Assembly (NCBI GenBank): GCA_947495915.1
Contig: CANMAW010000008.1
Location: 1-64,000, forward strand
Reading direction: 5' to 3'
From: Maribacter algarum (ex Lu et al. 2025) (nom. illeg.)
GTDB lineage: Bacteria; Bacteroidota; Bacteroidia; Flavobacteriales; Flavobacteriaceae
Length of the DNA: 64,000 nucleotides
How positions within the stretch are numbered: the stretch's first letter is position 1; the number at the start of each line of letters is the position of its first letter. Shown here in pieces: positions 9,492 through 18,362 of this stretch. The position numbers and the translations under genes are program-made. The notes below the pieces were generated by a model, which worked only from the letters and a program-made list of their open reading frames with translations, was not told the DNA's origin and ran no database searches.

Positions 9492-10841
9492 TTATGAGGT
9501 AGAACTGTTGGTTTCTTCTTTCGGCACTCGTAACAACAGTACAATTCCAATCAAAAAAAACACGAATAGAAACAAAATGGCATAACGCATGTTGTAATAT
9601 GAATCTACAATAGCAAAAATAATCATCCCGATAACGATACCAATTTTTTCAGCAACATCATAAAAACTGAAGTATGAGGTAGAATCTTCTGTTTCAGGAA
9701 GAAACTTTGAGTACGTAGATCTGGCTAATGCTTGCACCCCTCCCATTACTAAGCCAACAAACCCAGCTGCAATGTAGAATTCAGTAGGTGTTTTCATAAA
9801 ATAAGCATAGAAGCATAGACACATCCAAATTGCATTCACCACTATTAATGTCTTAATATTTCCAAATTTATCAGAAGCTCTTGAAGTTAATACCGCGCCT
9901 AAAATTGCTACCAATTGAATTACTAAAATACTTACAATTAACCCTTGGGTCTTTTCATCATTATCTGCCCATGCTATTTCTTTTTCTCCAAAGTAAACAG
10001 CAATCAGCATGATAGTTTGCACTGCCATACTGAAAACAAAAAAGGCTTCTAAATATCGCTTTAATCCTAGGTTTTCTTGTAATTGGCCCCATACACCCTT
10101 TAATTCTTTGAAACCGTTTAAAAGAACATCTTTCGTAACCTTATGACCTGAAGACACCCCTTTCGGTAATATAGCAAAGGTATATTGGCTAAATATCATC
10201 CACCACAATCCTACCGTTATAAACGATATTTTCATAGCCTCAAACTTGGCCAAATTATGTGATTCGTCAGTGGTACCAATATCAAAACCAAACCATTCTG
10301 GATACATCACCATTGCCAAATTCAAGATTAAAAGAAGTACACTTCCAAAATAACCCAGCGAAAAGCCTTTGGCGCTTATACGATCTTGCTGTTCTTCGAA
10401 TGCAATATCTGGTAGGTATGAATTATAAAAAACCAAACTACCCCAATAGCCCAACAAGCCCATAAAATAAAAAATCAAACTGGTATGAATAACATCTAAA
10501 TCAAACCAATATAGCCCAATGCAGCCAACACTACCTAGATAGCAAAAGAACTTCATAAAGACCTTCTTATTCCCAACATAATCTGCAATACCTGAAAGAA
10601 TTGGTGAAGAAATTGCTACTACTAAAAAAGTAAAAGCAGTAACTATTTCAATTAATACTGTAGGCTTCATATCGAAGCCAAAAGCATTTACCAATTCATC
10701 TTCTGTAGCGAAAAGCGCGGAATAAAATATGGGGAAAATTGATGAGGCTATCGTTAAAGTATAAACAGAATTAGCCCAGTCATAGAATGCCCAAGCGTTT
10801 AATAGTTTTTTACTTCCTTTTTGTGCTATTGTTTTGGGCAT
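9492..10841 (-). CDS. MFS transporter, UMF1/Atg22-like
   Basis: 449 residues with about twelve hydrophobic helices. The N-terminal signature NAWAFYDWANSVYTLTI and the later GGVQALARSTYSKFLPE stretch are typical of the bacterial UMF1 family, related to yeast vacuolar effluxer Atg22 (family knowledge). Substrate is unknown; amino acid or small metabolite export is often suggested for relatives. It is monocistronic in appearance: an intrinsic terminator at 10855-10884 separates it from the upstream protease gene, and 177 bases separate it from the downstream efflux operon. The start gives a short basic N-terminus (MPKTIAQKGSKK) ahead of the first helix, as usual for the family. Confidence 0.88.
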   Translation of the reverse strand: MPKTIAQKGSKKLLNAWAFYDWANSVYTLTIASSIFPIFYSALFATEDELVNAFGFDMKPTVLIEIVTAFTFLVVAISSPILSGIADYVGNKKVFMKFFCYLGSVGCIGLYWFDLDVIHTSLIFYFMGLLGYWGSLVFYNSYLPDIAFEEQQDRISAKGFSLGYFGSVLLLILNLAMVMYPEWFGFDIGTTDESHNLAKFEAMKISFITVGLWWMIFSQYTFAILPKGVSSGHKVTKDVLLNGFKELKGVWGQLQENLGLKRYLEAFFVFSMAVQTIMLIAVYFGEKEIAWADNDEKTQGLIVSILVIQLVAILGAVLTSRASDKFGNIKTLIVVNAIWMCLCFYAYFMKTPTEFYIAAGFVGLVMGGVQALARSTYSKFLPETEDSTSYFSFYDVAEKIGIVIGMIIFAIVDSYYNMRYAILFLFVFFLIGIVLLLRVPKEETNSSTS

Positions 10842-10854
10842 AGATATTTATCAT

Positions 10855-10884
10855 AAAAAAAACCGTTCATCAATAGATGAACGG
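10855..10884 (-). terminator. Intrinsic terminator after the M48 protease gene
   Basis: On the minus strand a perfect 9-bp stem (CCGTTCATC / GATGAACGG, 10863-10884) with a 4-base loop is followed by eight T residues (down to 10855). It lies 31 bases past the stop of the M48 gene and should end the glgB-GH31-M48 transcript. Confidence 0.88.
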
Positions 10885-10915
10885 CATTAAATATACAATA
10901 TATAAAGCGTATTTT

Positions 10916-11725
10916 TTATTCAAACTTTAGTACTCCGAATTTAGCAGCTTCTTGTCTTGCTAAAGGAGCCCACTCTGTTAAATTTTGAATTCGAGTGTCG
11001 TTTGAAGGGTGCGTACTCATAAATTCTGGTGGAGCTTCACCACCACTATTAGCTTTCATACGTTTCCATAGTTCTGCAGCTTCATCTGGATTGTAACCTG
11101 CTATCGCCATAATCTGAAGACCAATACGATCTGCCTCAGTTTCATGACCTCTACTAAATGGAAGCATGATACCCAATGTTGAACCTAAGCCATATGCTTG
11201 ATTAAACATATTTCTTTTTTGAGGGTCTTGAATGGCCACATTACCAGCTACAGCACCCAGTTGCTGTAATGTTCCGGCACTCATTCTCTGAGCACCGTGA
11301 TCAGCCAAAGCATGAGCAACCTCGTGCCCCATTACAACAGCAACACCAGTTTCCGTTTGGGTAATTGGCAAAATACCAGTATAAAAAACAATTTTACCAC
11401 CTGGCATACACCAAGCATTTACAGTTTCATCGTTTACCAAATTATATTCCCATTGGTAATCTTTCAAATACCCTTCATAACCATTAGCAGATAACCAACG
11501 TTCTGCCGCAGAAGAAATACGTTGCCCAACCTTGGTGATCATTCTAGATTCTGCGGTGTTTTCAACTACAGCATTTTCACCCAAGAATTGATCATATTGA
11601 GCAAATGCCATGGGGAATATTTGCTTGTTTCCATAGAAATTAAGCATTTTTTTTCCGGTAAATGGGTTTGTCTTGCACGCGGTAACGCCAAGAAAAACAA
11701 TCAGTACAAGTAGTATTTTTTTCAT
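10916..11725 (-). CDS. M48-family metalloprotease lipoprotein
   Basis: 269 residues from the ATG at 11725; a TTG six codons upstream is open but less likely, because the ATG start gives a clean lipoprotein signal (MKKILLVLIVFLGVTAC). The zinc-protease motif HEVAH lies near residue 135, inside VVMGHEVAHALADHGAQRM, and the third ligand glutamate is in HETEADRIG. This is the short, soluble M48 type (like E. coli LoiP/YcaL), acting in periplasmic or outer-membrane protein quality control (family knowledge). It follows the GH31 gene by 37 bases and precedes a strong terminator, so it is probably the last gene of that transcript, although its function does not obviously connect to glucan metabolism. 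Confidence 0.92.
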   Translation of the reverse strand: MKKILLVLIVFLGVTACKTNPFTGKKMLNFYGNKQIFPMAFAQYDQFLGENAVVENTAESRMITKVGQRISSAAERWLSANGYEGYLKDYQWEYNLVNDETVNAWCMPGGKIVFYTGILPITQTETGVAVVMGHEVAHALADHGAQRMSAGTLQQLGAVAGNVAIQDPQKRNMFNQAYGLGSTLGIMLPFSRGHETEADRIGLQIMAIAGYNPDEAAELWKRMKANSGGEAPPEFMSTHPSNDTRIQNLTEWAPLARQEAAKFGVLKFE

Positions 11726-11762
11726 TATAATTAGTGTTTGCAAAGATGAAATTTACAAAATT

Positions 11763-14162
11763 TTACTTGCCTATAAGACGTAGAACACTAAAATTTTTGC
11801 TTATTTCAATTGACAAGTTCTTTGTTAGCTTGACATCAGTCAAACTTACTTTTTCATTATCAATCTCTATGCCAGTAATCTTGAATGGAAGACCGTGAAA
11901 CTTTAATTCAAAAGTATCATAGTCTGTTGTAAAGGTTCCATCTTTATATTGCTGAATGGTTAATTGATCTGGTTTACCAACAAGCTTAAACTTTCTTAAA
12001 CTGTATCGACCTTTGGTATAATCATACCCATCTTGACCGTCTTCATACACGGTACTGTTTTCTATACCCTCTTTATAATATACGTCTAATATCAGTTGAT
12101 CAATTGTTTTTTCACCAACGTATTGCTGAACCGGGTATTTAGGTATCATGGCTCCTTCTTTTACAAATAATGGAACGCTTTCAATATCTGCATCAACCCA
12201 TTGCTCCTTACCACCAACCACAACATTGTCTGTCCAGAAGTTATACCATTTTCCTCTTGGTATATACATTCTTCTACCCAGTGCATTAGGCTCTTGTACT
12301 GGGCAAACTAATATCTGATCACCGAAGATAAATTCATCAGTTCTAAAATGTGTCTGCGGATCTTCTTGATCAAACATCACTAATGGTTTTAGCATTGCTA
12401 CACCATTTTGAGAATAATCATAGAACATGGTATATAAATAAGGCAACAATTGATAACGAAGTTCAATAAATTTTCGAACTACATCGGTAACATCAGTATC
12501 AAAAGACCATGGCTCTTGATCGCCGTGATCACCACTAGAATGCACTCTACAGAATGGATGAAAAATACCAAGTTGTATCCATCTAGCAAAAAGTTCTCCG
12601 TTAGGTTGCTCTGCAAAGCCACCAATATCTGAACCAACAAAAGAGTAACCACTCATACTCATTCGCTGCATTTGCACATTGGCTAACCATAAATGCTCCC
12701 ATGTGGCAACATTATCGCCTGTCCAAGTACAGGCATAACGCTGCGTTCCTGAATATGCTGCTCTTGTTATAACAAATGGACGCTTTGGATAACTATGCTT
12801 TTTCACACCATTATAAGTTGCGCGAACCATTTGCATACCATAAATATTGTGTGACTTACGATGCGTACTTGGGTTTCCGTCATTATTATGACGTGTATCT
12901 AAAGGTGCTGTTTTCGATGGCACTTCCATGACGGCTGGTTCATTCATATCATTCCATACGGCATGAACTCCCATTTCCGCCATAAATTCTTTGTACAATT
13001 CAGCCCACCAGGCCCGTACTTCGGGATTTGTAAAATCGGGAAAATGACAATCACCTGGCCATACTTTACCATGCATATATGGGCCATCTCCACGTTTACA
13101 GAAATAATCATTTTCCATGGCTTCTTGATATACCCAATAATCACGATCAATTTTAATACCCGGATCTATCATTACAACGGTTTTAAATCCATCGTCTTCA
13201 AGCTCTGATATCATTCGTTTCGGATCAGGAAAACGTGATTTGTCCCATGTAAAACATCGAAATCCATCCATATAATCAATGTCAAGATAAATGGCATCAC
13301 ATGGAATATTTAGATCTCGAAACTTTTTCGTTATTTCTTTTACATTACTCTCTGGAAAATAGCTCCATTTCGATTGTTGAAAACCTAAAGCCCATAATGG
13401 CGGTAATTCTGGTTTTCCGGTAAGGTCTGTATACAACCGAACTACTTTAGAAACTTCAGGACCATAGATGAAATAATAATTCATTTCACCACCATCGGCC
13501 CAAAAACTAGCCGTTGTACGGCGTTCATGCGCAAAGTCAAAATGTGTTTTGAAGGTATTATCAAAAAATATTCCATAAGCTTTTCCATTGTTTAGACCTA
13601 TATAAAATGGAATTGCCTTGTATAAAGGGTCGCGATCTTTGCCATAGGCATACGAATCAGTAACCCAATTTTGTAATCTTTTACCTTTTAAATTTGAATG
13701 TGTGGCTTTATCTCCAAGACCATAATAGCTCTCACCAGTATGAGCTATTTTACTCATTTTTACAGTATTGCCGCCAAATTCATAATTTTCTTCCCAATGA
13801 AAACCTATTTCATCCTCATTAATAATATTACCTTCTGGGTCTGATATTTGAACGCGCATGGTTTTTTTATCAACCAAAACACTCATACGTATCGTTTTAA
13901 CCAAATATTCAGTATCGGTTTCTGAAACTTCTAGCGTATCATATCCTCTTAAACCAACCTTACTTATAGCATATGAAAAATCAGGCTCAAAATCATAATT
14001 TGTTGCATACCTAAAACGAAGCATGCTATTTCTTAATACCGTTATTTGTAAAACAACACCATTTTCAGAGGTAAAATAAAGTTTGTCAACATCTTGTAAA
14101 AAATCAACGATTTGATTTGGGTATAAGTTCCCTTTATATTCTAATTCAGTGTTTGTAATCAT
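11763..14162 (-). CDS. GH31 alpha-glucosidase
   Basis: 799 residues, cytoplasmic by lack of a signal peptide. An N-terminal beta-sandwich (about 1-250) leads into the (beta/alpha)8 barrel beginning near LWALGFQQSKWSYFPE. The catalytic nucleophile is D405 in WNDMNEPA and the acid/base is D483 in TWTGDNVATW. The later GYSFVGSDIGGF and FHPFCRVHSS stretches are also GH31 hallmarks, and C-terminal beta domains finish the protein. The enzyme releases glucose from the non-reducing ends of alpha-glucans and maltooligosaccharides. It lies 101 bases downstream of the branching enzyme on the same strand, which fits glycogen or maltodextrin turnover. Other GH31 activities (alpha-xylosidase, transglucosidase) cannot be excluded by eye. 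Confidence 0.92.
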   Translation of the reverse strand: MITNTELEYKGNLYPNQIVDFLQDVDKLYFTSENGVVLQITVLRNSMLRFRYATNYDFEPDFSYAISKVGLRGYDTLEVSETDTEYLVKTIRMSVLVDKKTMRVQISDPEGNIINEDEIGFHWEENYEFGGNTVKMSKIAHTGESYYGLGDKATHSNLKGKRLQNWVTDSYAYGKDRDPLYKAIPFYIGLNNGKAYGIFFDNTFKTHFDFAHERRTTASFWADGGEMNYYFIYGPEVSKVVRLYTDLTGKPELPPLWALGFQQSKWSYFPESNVKEITKKFRDLNIPCDAIYLDIDYMDGFRCFTWDKSRFPDPKRMISELEDDGFKTVVMIDPGIKIDRDYWVYQEAMENDYFCKRGDGPYMHGKVWPGDCHFPDFTNPEVRAWWAELYKEFMAEMGVHAVWNDMNEPAVMEVPSKTAPLDTRHNNDGNPSTHRKSHNIYGMQMVRATYNGVKKHSYPKRPFVITRAAYSGTQRYACTWTGDNVATWEHLWLANVQMQRMSMSGYSFVGSDIGGFAEQPNGELFARWIQLGIFHPFCRVHSSGDHGDQEPWSFDTDVTDVVRKFIELRYQLLPYLYTMFYDYSQNGVAMLKPLVMFDQEDPQTHFRTDEFIFGDQILVCPVQEPNALGRRMYIPRGKWYNFWTDNVVVGGKEQWVDADIESVPLFVKEGAMIPKYPVQQYVGEKTIDQLILDVYYKEGIENSTVYEDGQDGYDYTKGRYSLRKFKLVGKPDQLTIQQYKDGTFTTDYDTFELKFHGLPFKITGIEIDNEKVSLTDVKLTKNLSIEISKNFSVLRLIGK

Positions 14163-14263
14163 TGTAGGCTTCTTTTAAGCTAAACACAAAGCAAAGGTTT
14201 CTGTGTCTAAAATCGAAATTATATAAGATGAAACTATCAAGTATTACGGTATCTTTACTTTTT

Positions 14264-16162
14264 TCATTTAAAAATTACCATACTCAAAGGTGGAATGGTC
14301 ATTGTTATGGATTTTTTACGCCCGTGCCATTCTTTTGCACTTAGTTTTGATATGTTAGTATCAATACCAGAACCACCATATTTCTTCGCGTCACTATTGA
14401 AAAGTTCTTTCACAACCCCCGATTTTTTAGGAATTCCGATGCGATAATTTTCTCTGGCTACAGGTGTTAAATTCAACGCAATATAAATGTCATTTTTTTC
14501 ATCATGGCCTTTTCTTATGTAGGTTAGCACAGAATTTTCATGATCACCATAATCAATCCATTGAAAACCTTCAGGGCTAAATTGCTTTTCGTACAAAGCA
14601 GGGTATTTTTTATAAAATGCATTTAAATCTTTCACCAATTGTTGTACCCCCGAATGCACCCCGTATTCTAATAAGTGCCAATCTAAACTTTGTTGAAAAT
14701 TCCATTCTGATGTCTGGCCAAATTCACCACCCATAAAAATTAAGTTGGCACCAGGATGCGTATACATATACCCAAAAAGCACCCTTAAATTTGCAAATTG
14801 TTGCCATTCATCACCAGGCATTCGATACACCAAAGATTGTTTACCGTATACTACTTCATCATGTGAAAATGGAAGCATGAAATTCTCTGTAAACGCATAG
14901 GTCATACTAAAGGTTAAATCATTTTGATGATACTTTCTATTGATAGGGTCTTTTTTGAAATATTCTAAGGTATCATGCATCCACCCCATCATCCATTTCA
15001 TACCAAAACCTAAACCTCCTAAATTAACAGGTTTAGAAACACCCGAAAAAGCTGTAGATTCTTCTGCTATAGTCTGTACACCTTCAAAACTACCGTACAC
15101 CGCTTCGTTTAATTCTCGTATAAATGAAAGGGATTCTAAATTTTCATTATTTCCATACATATTTGGTTCCCATTCACCCTCTTCCCTTGAATAATCTAAA
15201 TATATCATTGAAGCAACGGCATCTACTCGCAAAGCATCAACATGAAATTGATCTAACCAAAACAAAGCATTGCTAATTAAAAATGCACGTACTTCATTTC
15301 TTCCATAATTAAAAATTAAACTTTTCCAATCGGGGTGATAGCCTTTTCTTCTATCAGGATGTTCGTATAGATGAGAACCATCAAAAAAACCTAAACCATG
15401 CGCATCTTCCGGAAAATGAGAAGGCACCCAATCTAAAATGACTCCGATATCATTTTGATGTAATTTATCAACAAGCAATTTAAACCCTTCTGGCTCACCG
15501 AAACGCGAAGTTGGGGCAAAATAACCCGTAAGTTGATAACCCCATGAAGGATCGTATGGATACTCCATTATTGGCATAAACTCAACATGTGTAAAGCCCA
15601 TTTCTTTAACATAAGCAACTAAATCATTTGATAAATCTTCGTATGATAAAAATTCATTGTCGTTTTTTCGTTTCCACGAACCTAAATGTACTTCGTAAAC
15701 AGCGTAAGGTTTATCAAGACCATTTTTGTCTTTGCGATACCCCATCCAGCTTTTATCATTCCATTGGTATGTTGCATCCCAAATTATGGATGCAGTATTT
15801 GGCGGATGTTCACAATACCGAGCAAATGGATCTGCCTTTTCAGTTACTGCTCCGTGATTATTTGAATATATTTTATACTTGTAAATTTCCCCTTTACCTA
15901 TATTTGGAATAAATCCTTCCCAAATTCCACTAGAATCCCAACGCACATTCAATTGATGGTCTCCATCTTGCCAATTATTAAAATTTCCGACCACCGAAAC
16001 TGTCCTGGCAGTTGGTGCCCAAACAGCAAAATATGTTCCTGCTACTCCATTAAGAGTTATAGGATGCGACCCAAGCTTTTCATAAAGTCGATAATGTTTT
16101 CCCGATTTAAATAGATTGATATCAAACTCTGTAAATAAACTATGTGTTTGTACGTTGGCCAT
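14264..16162 (-). CDS. glgB: 1,4-alpha-glucan branching enzyme
   Basis: 632 residues. An N-terminal CBM48 domain (LGSHPITLNGVAGTYFAVWAPTA) precedes the GH13 barrel with the branching-enzyme signatures EVHLGSWKR and EFMPIMEYPYDPSWGYQ. The catalytic residues are D314 (ALRVDAVAS), E367 (TIAEEST) and D435 (FSHDEVV). It transfers alpha-1,4 segments to alpha-1,6 positions during glycogen synthesis in the cytoplasm. The usual glgA and glgC partners are not in this window. An exact -7 element at 16180-16187 predicts a leader of only about ten bases. It is the first gene of a likely glgB-GH31-M48 transcript. Confidence 0.95.
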   Translation of the reverse strand: MANVQTHSLFTEFDINLFKSGKHYRLYEKLGSHPITLNGVAGTYFAVWAPTARTVSVVGNFNNWQDGDHQLNVRWDSSGIWEGFIPNIGKGEIYKYKIYSNNHGAVTEKADPFARYCEHPPNTASIIWDATYQWNDKSWMGYRKDKNGLDKPYAVYEVHLGSWKRKNDNEFLSYEDLSNDLVAYVKEMGFTHVEFMPIMEYPYDPSWGYQLTGYFAPTSRFGEPEGFKLLVDKLHQNDIGVILDWVPSHFPEDAHGLGFFDGSHLYEHPDRRKGYHPDWKSLIFNYGRNEVRAFLISNALFWLDQFHVDALRVDAVASMIYLDYSREEGEWEPNMYGNNENLESLSFIRELNEAVYGSFEGVQTIAEESTAFSGVSKPVNLGGLGFGMKWMMGWMHDTLEYFKKDPINRKYHQNDLTFSMTYAFTENFMLPFSHDEVVYGKQSLVYRMPGDEWQQFANLRVLFGYMYTHPGANLIFMGGEFGQTSEWNFQQSLDWHLLEYGVHSGVQQLVKDLNAFYKKYPALYEKQFSPEGFQWIDYGDHENSVLTYIRKGHDEKNDIYIALNLTPVARENYRIGIPKKSGVVKELFNSDAKKYGGSGIDTNISKLSAKEWHGRKKSITMTIPPLSMVIFK

Positions 16163-16179
16163 TCGCTGTTATTTTAATA

Positions 16180-16187
16180 CAAAAGTA
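16180..16187 (-). promoter_or_regulatory. -7 promoter element of glgB
   Basis: The minus strand reads TACTTTTG, an exact match to the Bacteroidota TAnnTTTG element, 18 bases upstream of the glgB ATG. No clear TTTG -33 box is seen at the usual distance. Confidence 0.6.
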
Positions 16188-16357
16188 ATCAACTTTGTAT
16201 ACGTGGTTATGGAAGTATAAATCTGTAGTAATTTTATTCGATCGAATTATACATTCCTCAATATATGACCAAAATTTTTATAAACTGATAAAAACGGAAC
16301 GCTTTTTGAACTTAATTATTCAACTTTTAAAAAACCTCTTTATTAAAAATTATAATT

Positions 16358-16939
16358 ATGAAAAAAATAACTATTGCAATTCTTGCATTTACAACACTTT
16401 TAGCGACTTCTTGCTCCGTAAACGGATTAGATGGTCGTGATGGATTCGACGGATTAGACGGTAGAGATGGTATTGATGGTGTTGACGGACAAGATGGTAT
16501 TAATATTTTAGGACAGGTGATTGATATAGAAGGAGATTTTACTGCCCAAGATGATTATTCAATTTTTTACGAATTCCCTCAAAGCATTGAAGTTTTCGAA
16601 ACTGACGTGGTTTTAGTATATATATTATTTGATCAAACTGAAGATAGTAATGGTGAAGCTGTAGACATATGGCGTTTGCTACCTCAAACTATTTTTCTTG
16701 ACCAAGGTTTATTACAATACAATTATGACCATACCTTTTTAGATGTCAATATATTTTTAGATGCCAATTTTGATCTAGAAACCTTACAATCTGGTGATAC
16801 AGATAATCAAATTTTTAGAATTGCTGTGCTACCAGCAGATAGTGCAAGTAAATCAAATGTTGACCATAGCGACATGAGTGAAGTACTTTCTAAGTTAGGT
16901 GTTGATGAAAAAGACATACAACGGGTAAAGTTGAATTAA
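16358..16939 (+). CDS. Collagen-like (Gly-X-Asp repeat) lipoprotein
   Basis: 193 residues. A lipoprotein signal (MKKITIAILAFTTLLATSC, Cys19) is followed directly by eight Gly-X-Asp triplets (about residues 23-47, X = L, R, F, L, R, I, V, Q). A beta-rich acidic domain of about 145 residues then follows, with no motif I recognise. Flavobacteria often carry short collagen-like lipoproteins of this kind, of unknown role. Asp in every third position is unlike Pro-rich collagen and could bind calcium; this is inference. It stands alone between glgB (divergent) and msrB, with a hairpin terminator 23 bases downstream. Confidence 0.8.
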   Translation: MKKITIAILAFTTLLATSCSVNGLDGRDGFDGLDGRDGIDGVDGQDGINILGQVIDIEGDFTAQDDYSIFYEFPQSIEVFETDVVLVYILFDQTEDSNGEAVDIWRLLPQTIFLDQGLLQYNYDHTFLDVNIFLDANFDLETLQSGDTDNQIFRIAVLPADSASKSNVDHSDMSEVLSKLGVDEKDIQRVKLN

Positions 16940-16961
16940 TTAATAGCATTTCATTAAACAA

Positions 16962-16995
16962 AAAAATCCTGTTTTCGACTGAACTCAGGATTTTT
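16962..16995 (+). terminator. Terminator after the collagen-like lipoprotein gene
   Basis: A 10-bp stem (AAAAATCCTG at 16962-16971 with CAGGATTTTT at 16986-16995) encloses a 14-base loop and ends in T residues. The A-run on the other side would also allow function in reverse. Confidence 0.75.
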
Positions 16996-17057
16996 CAGTT
17001 TCATGCATTAAATTTGATAGGAAGTAAATTTATTCTCGACGAATTAAAAAAATTAAA

Positions 17058-17558
17058 ATGATGAAAAGTATTGCTATTGCGCTGTGTTTCTTATTTCTTA
17101 GTTGTCAAGGAAACGCACAAGCAAAAAAAGAAAAAAACACAACAACAAATACCAGTAAAAAAACCGAATATAAAGTCACTAAAACAGAAGATGAATGGAA
17201 AGCATATTTGACAGATATGCAATACTACATCTTAAGAGAAGAGGCTACAGAAAATCCTTTCACGAGTGAGTTGCTTGATAACAAAAAAGAAGGTGTTTAT
17301 GTGTGTGCTGGTTGTGATACAGCGCTTTTTAAAAGTGAAACAAAGTTTGATTCTGGTACTGGTTGGCCTAGTTTTTATAAAGAAATTGAAGGTAATGTTG
17401 CTTTCGATACAGATTACAAAATTGGGTACGCACGAACTGAAGAACATTGTAGCACCTGTGGCGGGCATTTAGGTCACGTTTTCAACGATGGGCCTCAGCC
17501 AACAGGAGAAAGGCATTGTATTAATGGTGCAGCTTTAAAATTTGTACCATCGAAATAA
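17058..17558 (+). CDS. msrB: Peptide-methionine (R)-S-oxide reductase, exported lipoprotein form
   Basis: 166 residues. A lipoprotein-type leader (LFLSC, Cys16) and a Lys/Thr/Asn linker precede a complete MsrB domain (about 38-166). The structural zinc ligands are C83/C86 (CAGC) and C131/C134 (CSTC), and the catalytic Cys is C154 in ERHCINGAAL. GWPSF and the GHVFNDGP loop match the family. It reduces methionine-R-sulfoxide in oxidised proteins; the leader places it in the periplasm, facing outside-derived oxidants. Two ATGs in a row (17058 and 17061) make the exact start ambiguous by one codon. It looks monocistronic, with a strong terminator 45 bases downstream. Confidence 0.95.
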   Translation: MMKSIAIALCFLFLSCQGNAQAKKEKNTTTNTSKKTEYKVTKTEDEWKAYLTDMQYYILREEATENPFTSELLDNKKEGVYVCAGCDTALFKSETKFDSGTGWPSFYKEIEGNVAFDTDYKIGYARTEEHCSTCGGHLGHVFNDGPQPTGERHCINGAALKFVPSK

Positions 17559-17602
17559 AGCATATGAAAAAGAGTTTCGAAATACTTCGGAATATTTGGT
17601 TG

Positions 17603-17634
17603 AAAAATCCAACAGTTGCTGTTGGATTTTTTTT
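17603..17634 (+). terminator. Terminator after msrB
   Basis: A perfect stem of about 13 bp (AAAAATCCAACAG / CTGTTGGATTTTT) with a 3-base loop at 17616-17618 runs into a tract of eight T residues. Confidence 0.9.
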
Positions 17635-17688
17635 GTGTGAAGTTTTTATTTAGCTGTTATTTACAATGAAAAGTGTAATTTTCTTTTC

Positions 17689-18237
17689 ATGAACAACATA
17701 GAAGATTATTTAAAGAGTGTAATTTTTGAATTCAATCGGTACAAAACGTTAGGAGACAAAACATTTGAACAACTAGATTCAAAGGACTTTTTTTGGCAAT
17801 ATCACCACACAACAAATAGCATTGCAATTATTGTAAAACATTTGAACGGTAATATGTTAAGCCGTTGGACCAATTTTCTACTGGAAGACGGTGAAAAAAA
17901 ATGGCGGAATCGAGAGCAAGAATTTCAAAATAATTACTTTAACAAAGAAGAAGTTATAAGTGCTTGGGAAGAAGGTTGGCATTGTCTTTTTACAGCCCTT
18001 AAAACCATTAATTCTTCTAATTTTAATAGTATAATAAAAATTAGAAACGAAGATCATACTATTTGTGCCGCGATTAATAGACAACTCGCTCATTATGCGA
18101 ATCACGTAGGGCAAATAGTCTTTATTGGCACTATGATTAAGGGTTCTAAGTGGGTTTCTCCTTCTATTGCAAAAGGAAAATCAGCTGAATTCAATAACGA
18201 AAAATTTGGAAAAAGTTCAGATAGTCGTGAAAACTAA
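17689..18237 (+). CDS. DUF1572 (DinB-like) protein
   Basis: 182 residues, soluble and without a signal. The pattern fits the DUF1572 branch of the DinB/YfiT four-helix-bundle superfamily: an early helix with WQYHHTTNSIAIIVKHLNGNM, a middle SAWEEGW segment, a later QLAHYANHVGQIVFIG helix, and the SIAKGKSAEFN tail common in relatives. The His residues in these helices correspond to the metal-binding positions of the superfamily. DinB-like proteins include thiol-dependent transferases, but the role of DUF1572 is unknown. It stands alone between the msrB terminator and the lpdA promoter. Confidence 0.8.
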   Translation: MNNIEDYLKSVIFEFNRYKTLGDKTFEQLDSKDFFWQYHHTTNSIAIIVKHLNGNMLSRWTNFLLEDGEKKWRNREQEFQNNYFNKEEVISAWEEGWHCLFTALKTINSSNFNSIIKIRNEDHTICAAINRQLAHYANHVGQIVFIGTMIKGSKWVSPSIAKGKSAEFNNEKFGKSSDSREN

Positions 18238-18285
18238 CACCTGCTAGGCTTTAGATTTTTATAACATTAATTTGAATTTTGGTAC

Positions 18286-18317
18286 TTGGTTTATGCCCAT
18301 ACATTTTTGTACTTTTG
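18286..18317 (+). promoter_or_regulatory. Promoter of lpdA
   Basis: TACTTTTG at 18310-18317 matches the -7 consensus TAnnTTTG exactly, with TTGG at 18286-18289 as an approximate -33 box 20 bases upstream. The predicted transcript leader is about 40 bases. Confidence 0.65.
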
Positions 18318-18362
18318 CACTCGCTATTGAACACAATCAAAGCTGAACTTAAAAAATAAAAT

